NCBI GenBank assembly: GCA_032158125.1
Contig: JASKOT010000034.1
Span: 62,001-126,000, forward strand
Source of the DNA: Papiliotrema nemorosa
Taxonomy: Eukaryota > Basidiomycota > Tremellomycetes > Tremellales > Rhynchogastremaceae
Length of the DNA stretch: 64,000 nt
Direction of reading: 5' to 3'
Each line of letters starts with the position of its first letter. The stretch's first letter is position 1. Positions 12,041 through 22,888 of the stretch are shown one piece after another. The notes below the pieces were generated by a model that saw only the letters and a list, made by a program, of their open reading frames with translations, ran no database searches and had not been told where the DNA came from. A program made the position numbers and the translations under genes.

Positions 12041-13083
12041 ATGTCTTCGGATCACTCAGGATCCCAGAAGACCCGCATGGCTACCATCAACTTCACCATC
12101 CCTGCCGCGAGATTGGGCCTGCCAAAGGACAGCTATATGACCCTAGAACCGGGTCGCGAGAGACCCTACGAATCAGTCCAAGTTCCCATAACCGACCTAC
12201 GATCAGATTTGGAAGACTCTGTATCGGTGGAGGAACAACTGTACAGGCGGGCATTTGCAGTCTCGAGGATAGAGTATGATGGATTGGATGATATACCGAG
12301 TTTAGAAGGGACAGAACGGTATCTCGAGTCTTGTCGACAGTGTGTCTCCCACCTCTCCACATCACATGAGTGCGCTTATATCCAGAATAATCGCAAAGGT
12401 CACTGGATGTTCTCGAATCATAGCGTGGAACTCGACAGTCAGGCGGAACGATCCCGAGCAAGTCAAATTTAAAGAAGTGGAAGTCCAGAAAGAGCCAGAA
12501 AAGGACTTTGTGCCGACGACGAGATTACAGCCCATCGCTAGTGTAGCTCATGTCGATCAAGATGCTGTGAGTCGCTTCTGTGTTCGTGTCGTATAATCTC
12601 GTAGGCTGATATTGAAGGACAGAGGGAGAGAGTTGATCGAATTGGCAAGCGGTCGATCGCTTGACGAGTTTGATAGAGCATGTATCATCAACATATGGCG
12701 TCCTCTCCAAGGTGAGCTTCTCTCAACACACCTCTTCGAGGAGACTGATGGATACCGTAGGGCCGGTCACAAACGCGCCTCTGGCAATGTGCGACTACCG
12801 ATCTACCACTACCAAGGATTACACCCCCTTCGCATCACCTTTCGGTACAGGTCTCGATGTATTCCCTTCGACATCTCAACGTTGGGGTTACATCCGACAC
12901 CAAATGCCGAACGAAGTCATCTTTCTCAAATGCTACGATAGCTGGCAAGGGAAGGATGGTAGTGCACTGCATGTACCTCACGTCGCGGTCGAGGTAGAGG
13001 GAGAGCAAGATGGAGTACCCGAGGAGCTTATAAGGCCGCGAGAGAGTATAGAGGTCAGGCTGGTCGCCTTGTGGGACAAGTGA
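12041..13083 (+). CDS. CmcJ/NvfI-like oxygenase (AsaB hydroxylase/desaturase group)
   Basis: Belongs to the fungal group annotated as hydroxylase/desaturase AsaB or 7-alpha-cephem-methoxylase P8-like. Its characterised members (NvfI) are Fe(II)/2-oxoglutarate enzymes of natural-product pathways. Exons: 12041-12339, 12386-12566, 12618-12711, 12761-13083; 298 residues. Recognisable blocks are the start MATINFTIPA, VTGCSRIIAWNSTVRR, the metal-binding HVD in VAHVDQDA, CIINIWRPLQGPV..APLAMCD, then MPNEVIFLKCYDSW and the C-terminal RPRESIEVRLVALWDK with the Arg expected to hold the cosubstrate. The usual HRWYY block reads QRWGYIRH, so the distal His ligand needs checking. Family copies A and B flank it on both sides. 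Product unknown. Confidence 0.85.
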
Positions 13084-13299
13084 CCTGTTTTTTGGACAAC
13101 CATATGAGGGGAAGGATAGAAGGTGTACCAGTGCATATTTGGACGCTCGCCTGTAACGCTCGATCCGGATCCGCATGTCGGCCTCCCTCTTTGTAGACTG
13201 TTGTACAGGATGTACAGTACAGTACGAGCACAGTACCGAGATCGGCGTGATAAGAGCGCATGTCCCGGAACATAATCAACGCGTTACTCGACGGCGCAC

Positions 13300-14412
13300 T
13301 CATCGTCTCTCGGCGCTTTCATCGTCTCTAGACCCAACGTGAAACTCCATAGAGGCACCCTCCTCAAAGCTCAGCCGCAGAGGCACTCCTGATCGGTCAG
13401 TCGGCGGTACTGCCAGCATCTCTGACGGAGATAGCTGGGCTCCAAGTGGGTCCGGAAGTGATAGTGCGTTGGCATTGACATCATCAATAGTATCCAGTGC
13501 GAAGGGGAGGGTGCTTGACGGACGTCGGACTCTGATCTTGGTCATGATGTCGTCACTCAGTCGTCTGACATGTCTCAGCCATCCGCCTTTGGACTTCTCG
13601 TTCGTCGGGGAGGTAGGCTCTTCAGTTATGATCGTGTTCTCCCGATCGGACACAAAGTGATGGTTCAGGTACGAAGTCCTGGCTTCTTGGCGCTTCGCGT
13701 CGATACTTCTGTCGAGCGATCTTGTACCCGTTAATGATCTCACGTAGAAGTCCAGCGGAACAGCGAGCTGCAAGGATGTGTCGGTAGGTGCAGCGTCACT
13801 GACAAACATCATGTTGTTCTCGCTGGAATATTCTTGAACACCTGACGATGGTTCCATAGCCCAGACCACGAGATCCATCTGTGATTCAGACGTCAACGCC
13901 CTTAGTTTCAGCCCCCATTCAGCTGAGAGATTCGGTGTCCACTTACTCTGAGAGCTCTGCCGGAACGTCCGCCTGGACTTGAGCAGGCGACCACTCCCTC
14001 TCCCCTCTGTTCAGATCCTGGCGGTCCTGTTGCAAGAGCTGCTTGGTATGTAGCCTCAATATCATACTCACAGGCATGGTAGAGTTTTCCTCCCTGAAGA
14101 TAGGGTTGGGTATCCACCACGCTGTTCCGCAACCTCCAGTACACGAGACCTGCGCAGCCGTGATGCCTCTTGCGGTCTCATGATAGTCCAAGCTAGAGTC
14201 CTTCAGCTGCCTGGATCTAGGAATTCAGCAGGAAAGTGCGATGACCGGTGTCTCCGTGAGAAGTGTGAGAGCAAGTGATCGTGGCTATTCCAAAGTTGGG
14301 AAGGGAGATACTGGAGATACAGTAAGCAATGTGCACCCGGACGGGTTTCCTACTTGAAATCAATCTCAGACGGACTGAGCCACGTGGAGGCAGAGGAAAT
14401 TTGTGAAGCCAT
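13300..14412 (-). CDS. Unrecognised three-exon family, copy B, with +1 frameshift
   Basis: Same architecture as copy A: exons 14412-14354, 14310-13947 and 13900-13300, both introns in phase 2. Exon 1 reads MASQISSASTWLSPSEIDF. Exon 2 has FGIATITCSHTSH..GHRTFLLN, then RGITAAQVSCTGGCGTAWWIPNPIF, ending QADVPAELS, closely parallel to copy A. Exon 3 starts with MDLVVWAMEPSS..NNMMFVSDAAP and LAVPLDFYVRSL, with a basic segment GGWLRHVRRLSDDIMTKIRVRR. Exon 2 is one base too long: the frame runs into TCC-TAG near 14216-14221 and must move +1 to reach the conserved part. The 300-odd codons after it are open, so this is a recent lesion, a sequence error, or a real recoding site. Confidence 0.7.
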
Positions 14413-14995
14413 CGCGGCACGCTTCAACAAGGTATGGCTTGGGGGTGGAAGGGTAATATCTGTGAATTGCGGAGGAATGACTCGAGTATTTCGCTGATGG
14501 GCTTTCCAAGGAGCAGACCCGATGATCCCCGCCGTGCGGAGCTCAAATGGCGATGACAGTCTCAAGAGTCAATGAGTCTTTACGCGTTTCCGTGAGATTC
14601 AAGGAGACTGCATTGCGAAAGGAGGTCCAATCTGGGTCAATCGCACTTGCTCCGCATGTGCCACACTGTACATACAGTATCATTAGAGAGCGCGCTGGAA
14701 GCGCAGCAAGGGGCAAACATCAAGGGAGATAGCCCGAGACTTGCCTCTTTGTACGCCATGTATCCCATGCATTGCTGAGGAGTGAAGTCCGACTGTGTCA
14801 TGCATTGGCAGAGAATGTTACATACTGTTTGAATTGGAAGACGTGTTTCAGGTCGCTGCTGACGCAGGTGACATAATCGCTTGGCGGGATTGAGCTGACA
14901 TACAAGGACATCGTTGATAGGTAATTCGAGCGGACAGTTCTGAACGAGTGAAATCCTTTGACATCTCTTTCTCTTTGGAGGTTTTGCAGTGAAGA
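14413..14995. other. Intergenic, divergent promoters of copy B and the hemerythrin gene
   Basis: Contains the upstream regions of two divergent genes. No supported gene, RNA or repeat was found in it. Confidence 0.4.
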
Positions 14996-15742
14996 ATGAT
15001 GTCGCGACCACTGGCACGCCTTGCCCTTTCGACATCTGGTTCTTTCGGACTATCATACCGTTTATATAGCACCGCGACAAGCTCCATCTCCGACGTTCTG
15101 AAGCGAGATCACCGAAAGCTAGAAGAGTACTACGGCAACATCTTAAAGGCCCAGACGAGCGACGAGAAGACGCAATGGCAGAATCAGTTCACGTGGAAAT
15201 TAGCTCGTCATGCGATGGGGGAAGATCTGGTCGTTTATCCCTTGGTCGAGAAATCCGTTGCCGATGGGAAGACCAGAGCAGAGCAGGAACGTTATATCAC
15301 GAATCTCGTACGTCTCTATGTTCCTTTTCTTTGTGCGCGATGTTCAGTCTGTTAAGGATTAGGTGAAGATCAAATTGAAGAAGTTTCAAAACATGCAACC
15401 GCACGAAGCGACCTTTGAGAGCACCATCAAAGACCTCATGTCGACTCTCTCGGCTCATATCGCGGATGAAGAGAGAGACGACTTGCCATTGTTGGAGGAT
15501 GCTATCACACCTGAGGAGAGTGAGAGAGCCGCAAAGGAGTTTGAGAGGGTGAAGAAATGGCTGCCCACTCGCTCGCATCCATACGCACCAGATAAGCCGG
15601 TACATTATTGCTCTTCCTTGAAATCTTTCAAGCAAGATTTATTGACATCCAGCCTGCTGAGACACTTGCCGCCCTATTGGCAGCTCCGATGGATAGGCTC
15701 GGTGATTTGTTCAGAAAGTTTCCGAAGGAGGAAGACGCGTGA
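14996..15742 (+). CDS. Mitochondrial hemerythrin HHE-domain protein
   Basis: A small all-helical protein expected to bind a di-iron centre. Exons: 14996-15307, 15363-15599, 15653-15742; all joins are in phase 0; 212 residues. The N-terminus MMSRPLARLALSTSGSFG..YRLYSTA has the Arg/Ser/Leu-rich, acid-free look of a mitochondrial targeting peptide. The HHE part shows DVLKRDHRKLEEYY (His 39), then RHAMGEDLVVYPLVE and HIADEERDDLPLLE, the paired His and Glu positions of the family. The tail (ETLAALLAAPMDRLGDLFRKFP) is typical of fungal members. Proposed roles in the family are oxygen, nitric oxide or iron handling; the sequence does not choose between them. Confidence 0.88.
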
Positions 15743-16181
15743 GAGTGTGGGCCGTTTGGACAGCGATGAGCATTGTCAGGGCTCGCCGGTTTGATGAGCT
15801 GCGTCCAGTATGCAGTGAATGCTATGATTGACGTTCTTTCTCCAACAATGAACCATGTGTATAACATCCAAGACGTGCTGTATGTGGTCTATACAGCACG
15901 AGAGTGCCACATGCGATAACCCCCAACGAGGACCCCACGGGTAATTTACACCGGATAATTAACCAACCCCCGCTTGGGCAAAATTAGCCGGGCCATCAAT
16001 AGCCGGGGAGAGATCTTCTATTCCATCTCATCGCGTCCCATCGACTTCGCATCGCAGTGTTAGACAGATTATTTCGACCTATAGGGACTGCGCAGACTGT
16101 ACAAACTGGCTAGATAACACCCGACAACCACTTGGATCATCTCGCCGGTCTATCCCTGATCGCAGGCAAAGCCGGAGAATA
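15743..16181. other. Intergenic, with a TAGCCGGG direct repeat
   Basis: Downstream of the hemerythrin gene and upstream of the Zn2Cys6 gene. It holds TAGCCGGG at 15985-15992 and again at 16000-16007, 15 bp apart and about 180 bp before the regulator's start codon. CGG-containing direct repeats are typical binding sites of Zn2Cys6 proteins, so autoregulation is possible but unproven. Confidence 0.35.
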
Positions 16182-18828
16182 ATGCAGGGCATGGACATGG
16201 TACACCTTCCAGGCCCGCATCTGGATACTTCCCAACAAGTCATGATCCAACAGCCATTCAGGCGGTCTCAGGCGGCGTAAGATATGATCATCGATACCCA
16301 AGGCTATTTGCTGATGTACGTCTAGGTGTCTCGAATGTCGGACCGGGAAGGTGAGTACAGGCTGGAAGATCGCCCGACACGCGTAGCTGAGCAAGTAGAC
16401 GAGGTGTATACATGATCGGAGCCTGCACGCCTCTTGTGTTCGATGTCGTGAGCGCGACTGATTAAGCGTCACTTGAGACAAGCTCATACTTCAGAACGGT
16501 TCGGCCTGCAATGCACATATCCCATCGCGACCAAGAAACGTGGAAGACCCCCGAAATCATCTCAAGTGGATAGCGAGGGCAATCCGTTACCCTCCATACG
16601 TCGGATGACCTCGTCTTCCGATACGTCCAACTACCTGCCTACGATAAGCAATGACTGGATGGTGTCCTCCAATGGGGATCAAAAGGAACCGTTCAACCCT
16701 TTCAATGATCCGCTTTCCACCTCGGATCATAGTACGAATAATACCACCAGCACAAACGGCTTTTCAATGTTGCCGCAACAGCCACAACAGCGTCATTCTT
16801 TCGCGGTTCCTGCGCTCCCTGGCCAACCTTTGGCATCTACGTCGACGTCGAGTACTCCGGCAACGGACACTTCAACAGCCAACGAAGGGGATAGGAATGT
16901 CAACATGGCAGAATACCTTGATCCCGCAGATCGGTATTTACAGACGAATCCACCCAAAGTCCCCTTTTTCACTTGTCAACCTGGTCCAACGGATCGAATG
17001 GAGTCGGTTAACGCCTCGGGACAGATATCAAGCATTCCGGCAGAGCCTGATCCTAGTGAATAAAGAGTCCCCTTGTGAACGTCGTTAATGTTGCAGTTTC
17101 ACTTGGGATGTTGAGTGAGGCAGAAGCAAGGCTCTTGGTCTCGCAGTAAGCCACACGATCTGCGAGAACTTTGATCCGCTGATCTTTAGATTTCATGAAC
17201 ATCTCAATCATCATATTGCAGTCCTCGATGCCAAATGTGGGTGAACCCCTGGATGATCAGCTGATGTCCAGTGCATACTCTCGAGTATCTCCGTCAAACA
17301 TCCTCCATCCTCCTTTCGGTCGTCCTTGCGGCAGCCAGCAAAGCTTATCGAAAAGACCTCGTCGCTCAACTCCTCTCTCACGCAAATATCATCCTCGACC
17401 GAGCGCTCACGCGCGGTATTACGCATATCAGCTTGATGCAGAGCTTGATGATCTTGACGTACACCAAGGCGCCAGCAGATACATCAGCTTGGAGAAGGAT
17501 AGGAATGGCCATCAGGATGGGTTATCAGATATATTGTCACGTGCCCAGGACGGCTCCTTTGCCCACAGATGAGATGGCTGCTAGGGTTCTGCTGGTGAGT
17601 CATTGGCACTAATCTGAGACTGACGCTCACGGCAGAATACGGAAAGGACCTGGTTTTGTGAGTTGAAAGATATCCGTTTTGACCAACGCTGACTCGTTCA
17701 GGTCTGTTCTGTTTCGACAGAGGGTAAGCCATATTAGTCTGGCTCAAGCTGATGTCCTAGACTTGGACATGTATTCGGTCTGCCGTACACAATACGTTTG
17801 AACGAGATTGGCAATGTAAGTGGAATGAAGGCATAAACCGATCCGCTGACACAGTCAGGTCGAAACTTGGGCACGAGAGCATATACATTTGGGCAAATCT
17901 GTCGATATGCATCTGGCAGCTTCGATCGAGTGAGAAGAGGTTCATGAGGGAAAAGCTGACATAAAGTCTATGTCGGTTGAAAGACCAGTGGAGGGCGATC
18001 TTCGACGCTCAATCGCCTTCTCCGTCATATTGCGAAGCAGCCATCGAGAATCTCAAGATCGAAGGTGAAGCCCTATACACGAAATGGTTCAGGAAGGGCT
18101 GTGAGTGGTGCTTTTGAGCGCTTGGTACCAGGTGACTGACGTTCTAGCTGTACCACCCGGATTTGATTCAGAGACCGAACACGTTATCGCTTGGTGTATC
18201 CTCGACTTCCTCTTCACCCTCAAGCGACAACATCATGAACTTGCACCGAACGTCGCTATGCGACTGGATGCTTGTCTGTCTATCGCTTCGCAGATAGTGG
18301 ACGAGATTGAGGTGCTAGGCAAGAAGGGCACATTGGGCATCATGCAAGATACTGCGTCTTGCATGACCTCGTCATTAGGCATATTCTTTCACAAGGCAAG
18401 TAGCCGCATTGTTCGTGTCGTCCTCGCTAATAGCAGGTGTTTTGGACTTCGACGGCAGTACAGAAATCTCTCATGGTCTCACTCTTACAGCGAGTCCTAG
18501 CCAGCCATGTAGCCGTTGTGGGCGGCGACGAGAAATCTGCCCCGGCTCACGTGGTACGATGTATCAAGCGTATCCTCGGAGCGATCTGCGCAGAGTCAAG
18601 AGCTGGTTCGCCTTCGCTCGATCCGACGAATCAAGAACCATTACAGGATTTATATATGCAATTGGTACGTGTGAGATTCAGGGAAACCGCTAATGTCAAG
18701 GAGGAATTCATGGGTCCCACGGAGAACCTGGCAAGTTTTGGTGATGGCGACGAACAGTTTTGGTAAGAGGCTCCGTTTCCTTCCTCAACAAAGCTGATAT
18801 AGCTAGGCAAATGTTGTTTTCTGCATGA
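16182..18828 (+). CDS. Zn2Cys6 fungal-specific transcription factor 1
   Basis: A DNA-binding regulator split into 16 exons that all join in phase to 664 residues: 16182-16276, 16326-16350, 16399-16447, 16495-17006, 17066-17145, 17190-17236, 17272-17594, 17636-17657, 17702-17723, 17761-17815, 17859-17929, 17967-18100, 18148-18395, 18437-18664, 18701-18762, 18807-18828. The zinc cluster has Cys at 33, 36, 43, 53, 56 and 63 (C-x2-C-x6-C-x9-C-x2-C-x6-C) and is followed by the basic KKRGRPPK (70-77). A Ser/Asn/Gln-rich linker leads to the fungal_trans domain: HEHLNHHIAVLDAKLHTLEYLR, SSILLSVVLAAAS, RRIGMAIRMGYQ and TERTWFCLFCFDRGLGHVFGLP. The intron after 18395 is GC-AG. Target genes are unknown. 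Confidence 0.9.
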
Positions 18829-19690
18829 TTACAGTTGTAATTTCTCCATACGAATGGTATAATGACGGGAAAGGCTCAGCTTTGTTTGGATTTATTCTAT
18901 CTCACTCCTGTTGACGGAACCCATCTAAAGGTCATACCTGAACAATAAATAATTACTGATTCTTCCCATCGGGTGTCTTTTCTCGATCCGAAGCAAGTGC
19001 GGATATGCGATTTCTCGCGACTGGCGATTCGTAACGGCATCATGAGGAACTCAAGTCTGCCGGCAGATATGGGTCTTTGGGTCCCCTCCGAAATCAACCG
19101 AGACCCTCCAGTAGGTGGTGCATCGTAGAGCCTCCATTGCATGACGGTTGGATCGTGGTAAAGCAAATTGAGAAATGGATGATTGGACTAGAACATCCGT
19201 CATAGGACGAGATGAGAGGATGTTTATTTGTGGGAAATGGCAACCCAGGGGCTAGCGCTATGCTGCAATCGTCAAGCCATAATCAAAGGACATCGAGTGC
19301 GACCTGCCCACCAAGATGCATCGACGGATGCTGTTCCATCCCACGATAACACGAAGGCTCACAGGCGGACCTCGCTTGCGCGTGGCGGTCCTTTCATTCC
19401 ACACATCGCCTCAGCGATGTGATGCATGAGCACATCTTGCTCGAGTTATCTCACAGCGCCAATTGAAAGGATGGCTCGCCCGTCAGTCTCTCCTTTCACC
19501 ATGTTATACATTTCAGGTATCACTCGTGTGAGATTCTCATTGAGAGTCCCGACTATATCTTCTGGCCGACCACAAAATTTCGTGTTCCGATGCGGATATA
19601 TATGGAGCGATGGATTCACATTTGTGAGCAGATTAATACAGTAGACCGTTGCTCGTGAAAGCACTGTCCTGAGCATTCGTACAGTACGAC
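18829..19690. other. Intergenic
   Basis: About 860 bp between Zn2Cys6 factor 1 and family copy C. Short frames only; no domain, repeat or RNA gene recognised. It should contain the promoter of copy C at its right end. Confidence 0.4.
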
Positions 19691-21072
19691 ATGTCCCACG
19701 CAGACGCCACCTCTTCCAACGAACCCAAGCTTGTCAATCGCAACGATCTCCAGATTTTACAGTACGTACAGGCAAGGCGGGTTTGATCACAAGCTGACGA
19801 TACAGCGACGATGGGACCTCTTTCGATTACACCGTTCTCTTGTGCCCAGCGGGTGAGCACGGTCATGACGCCGAAGTACCACATGTCTTCATTGCGCCAT
19901 ACACCGGAGACGGTACGGTTGGCGATCTAGTTCGGGGGACCAAGATCCTCAGAGCGACATGCGGGAATACCACTTACTCTGCACTGAATCCATGGTTGGA
20001 CGATGAGCACGACAATTCCACAGCAGAGATGGTCATCAGCAAAAACATGGGAGAAAATGTGATGCCCAATGACCTTATAAAGTGAGTCCGGTCCTTGTTG
20101 TGCGGTCAGTCGAATGTTGCCACCGAAGCTGAGACTTCCAGTCGATTCCAGGCCACTAAGACGGATGCTCTGACCTGGGCTGAACCCACGCCAGATGGAA
20201 ATGCCGAAGACTGCATCATGGCTTATTCGAATACGATTCCTACCACGGGACGAGAATGGAAGCAATCTGCTCGAGCGGTACAGGTATTCGCTGGTTCCGT
20301 ACATTCTCCCGGCTCAATCTGGGCCAAGTTGTTCAACGACTTGAGAAAGTCACAAAGGGCGAATTTGTCTGAACAGAACTTGGGGGACTCCAGTGCCGCA
20401 GGCGCCACAGTGGAAGACGGCGAACTGCACCCCGGCGATTTCGCCCACCTCCCGGAAGTGACAGTCAACCCAGATGGGAGGCTTGCGATACCTGTCGCCT
20501 TCGATCGGATGCCTCGAGACGGCTCAGATTTACCCGAAATCTCATTCAGTGCCGATCCCGAGGTCTCTTCGCATCTCAGTTTCCAGCCGGACTCGATCAT
20601 CTCTGGTCCACCGGCTTCATCCTCGAGTCTTGTCCGACACAAGAATACCAAAAGCACATCTGTCCTAGGGATAGCCTGGGCAGTCCAAGGCATCGTGTTA
20701 CATTTGAAAGATGAGCTGGACTACAGGGGAAGACTCAGCACCATAAAGAAGAGTTTCAAAGACGGTGCACGACGTCTTGGCCGCACCTTGTCTTTTCGAA
20801 GCAGGGACAACGTGGGATCCTCGATAGCCGGACCCTCGACCATCGCACGTGAGCGTCATGAACTGGGTGACTCTGAGTACTCGGAGCTCGATTCCACGCC
20901 GGTGTTTCCCATTCTGACAAGCCAAAACGCAGCCGTGAACCCAGTGCCCGAGCTGCACGAGGAGGGGCATGTATCCGAGGTCGCGAATGAAGGGCCAGTT
21001 CTAGCACTCTCGGTGGTACAGCCACCATCTCACGAGTTGCCAGGCGATGATCGACCACAGGAGCTTGCATAG
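19691..21072 (+). CDS. Unrecognised three-exon family, copy C
   Basis: Exons: 19691-19761, 19806-20081, 20142-21072, both introns phase 2, as in copies A, B and D; 425 residues. Exon 1 is MSHADATSSNEP..VNRNDLQIL. Exon 2 has FDYTVLLCPAGEHGHDAEVPHVFIAPYTGDGTV, then LVRGTKILRATCG...LNPWLDDEHDN. The second cysteine and CGT of A and B are not kept. Exon 3 begins TDALTWAEPTPDG..DCIMAYSNTIP, then VFAGSVHSPGSIWAKLFNDLRKSQRANL, matching the AGSLHRPGS block of copy A. The long polar tail holds the basic segment RLSTIKKSFKDGARRLGRTLSFRSR and acidic, Ser-rich ends. No signal peptide or membrane helix. Function unknown. Confidence 0.8.
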
Positions 21073-21559
21073 ATGAGATGTTCGTTTTGCTTTGGCTGCA
21101 TGTAGAGCTTGTAGGCGGGCGCGATGCTGATTATGGCTTGCATGAGAGCGGTTGAAATGGAGTATGGAGCCCCTGTTGACCGTCGACGTATGCGCGGTAT
21201 TGAAATGACCGTCCTTGCCCAGTCCCTTCGCTCACACCGAACCAATCTCCTCGGTCGGACTCGCGGTGCAGAACAGGGGTTCTCAGGGGCTTGTCGTCAG
21301 CCGGGGTCGGGTGGGCCGGAAAGCCACAGGGGCAAACCGTTTGAACTTGTTCTTTGCTCGTTCCTGAAACGACGACCCTTGATGGCGCAGTCCAACTTTG
21401 GAGAAGGTCATGAAACCGCCGCTGCATGCCGATGCATGCGTAGGATTGAACGGTCATAGAGTTTGAGAATGCTCACACATCTTGATCCGTTTTTTTGTTG
21501 CTGTGGTTGTATCATCGTACCATCACTACTGTGGACCTTGGCCTGACATCCACCGCAGG
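21073..21559. other. Intergenic before the first RTA1 gene
   Basis: Upstream region of the RTA1-like gene. A CAG at 21557-21559, just before the chosen ATG, could be the acceptor of a 5'-leader intron. Nothing else is recognisable. Confidence 0.35.
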
Positions 21560-22660
21560 ATGACACTGGTTTCGCGAATCAATTACCTCGAGATACAATC
21601 GCCGTATGGCTACACTCCATCGATCGCTCCTGGGATAGCCTACCTCGTTGTCTTTGCACTCCTCACGATCCTCCATGTGTTCATGGGAATTCGATACAAA
21701 TACTGGGTGATCTTTGCAACGCTCGTTCCCGGTGGTATCTGTATGTCTCACTCTCACTTCGGCATGATCGGTGTTGATGTTTAGTGGAAGTTGTTGGATG
21801 GGCAGGTAGACTTTGGTCACACTATGATGTCCTCAACTCCAACCCATTCATCATGCAGATCTGCACGCAAGTCCGCTTCTATTCGTGGGGAACTCAAGCT
21901 GACATATAGATTGATCATTGGCCCCGTGTTCTTTTCCGCCTGGTGTTATACCCTTCTCGGATTCTGCATCACTCGACTCGGCCCTGCATTCTCGTTGTTG
22001 AAGCCGAAGATGTACCTGTTAGTGTTTGTCATTGCGGATATCATTTCACTCGTTTTGCAAGCGATCGGGGGAGGAGGTGCAGCTGTCAAAGCGCAAAACG
22101 GGGAGAATACACATAAATCCACCCAAATCAGTGCGTCCCATGTCCAGCGATTTGTGCTTCTCCTTTCATGACGTTGCTGATGCGTAGTGTTGGCGGGTAT
22201 CTTGTTCCAAATGGGTACCATGGCCATTTTTGTTGCGTTAGCTACGGACTTCATCGTTCGAGTCATCACTCGGAAACCATGGACTGTCCGCCTACGCAAA
22301 CAACCCGAGGTATTTACCCCTACGGAAGAAGGCACCACCACCATCGGATCGTCTCCTCCCAATCGAGCTGAGAAGACCAGCCCGTTAGCTACATCTCATC
22401 AATTCGATACGTCGCTCCATCTTCGAAAAGCAGAATACCTCTTGGCTGGGGTAGCTTTTGCCTCACTCATGATTTTCGTTCGAGGAGTTTACCGATCTAT
22501 CGAATTGGCGCAAGGATGGACAGGGCATCTCATCACCCATGAGCCCTTCTTCACCTGGTTGGACGGGCTGCCCATGGTACTTTGTTACTTTAGCTTTGCT
22601 GTCGCTCATCCAGGGTTCCTATTGCCGAGCCGAGTATCATGGAAGCGCGCAGGAGTATAG
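21560..22660 (+). CDS. RTA1-like lipid-translocating exporter (copy 1)
   Basis: A seven-helix membrane protein of the RTA1/RSB1 family, whose yeast members affect resistance to sterol-binding agents and sphingoid-base movement at the plasma membrane. Exons: 21560-21740, 21785-21866, 21910-22130, 22188-22660; 318 residues. Seen are an N-terminal YGYTPSIAPGIAYLVVFALLTILHV helix, EVVGWAGRLWSHYD...PFIMQICTLIIGPVFFSAWCYTLLG, FVIADIISLVLQAIGGGGAA, ILFQMGTMAIFVALATDF and RGVYRSIELAQGW, which are family signatures. The intron after 21866 uses a GC donor (GCAAGT). A second copy lies at 55748-56790 and shares the same blocks. Its substrate cannot be read from sequence. Confidence 0.92.
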
Positions 22661-22888
22661 ATGAACCAACATCAACTGCCTTGACCTCGGCTCGTGATGC
22701 AATGTCCTTGTTTCACGTGTGATGCACCGTTTGTGGCTAAAGCACTGATCAGCACATAGTATTAGCTCTCTCATTTCCCCTCTCCATGCAGGAACATGAG
22801 GCCTGAACAAAGCTGGTGCTATCGCAAATTACCACTGCATGTACAGTATATCTCCTATCTACTCATGTGCGGGCTGACGACGCCTGCT

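Noticed and set aside
21482..21559. Upstream extension of the first RTA1 frame
   Set aside because: The ATG at 21560 gives the usual family N-terminus; the extension adds residues not expected in the family and begins in probable leader sequence.
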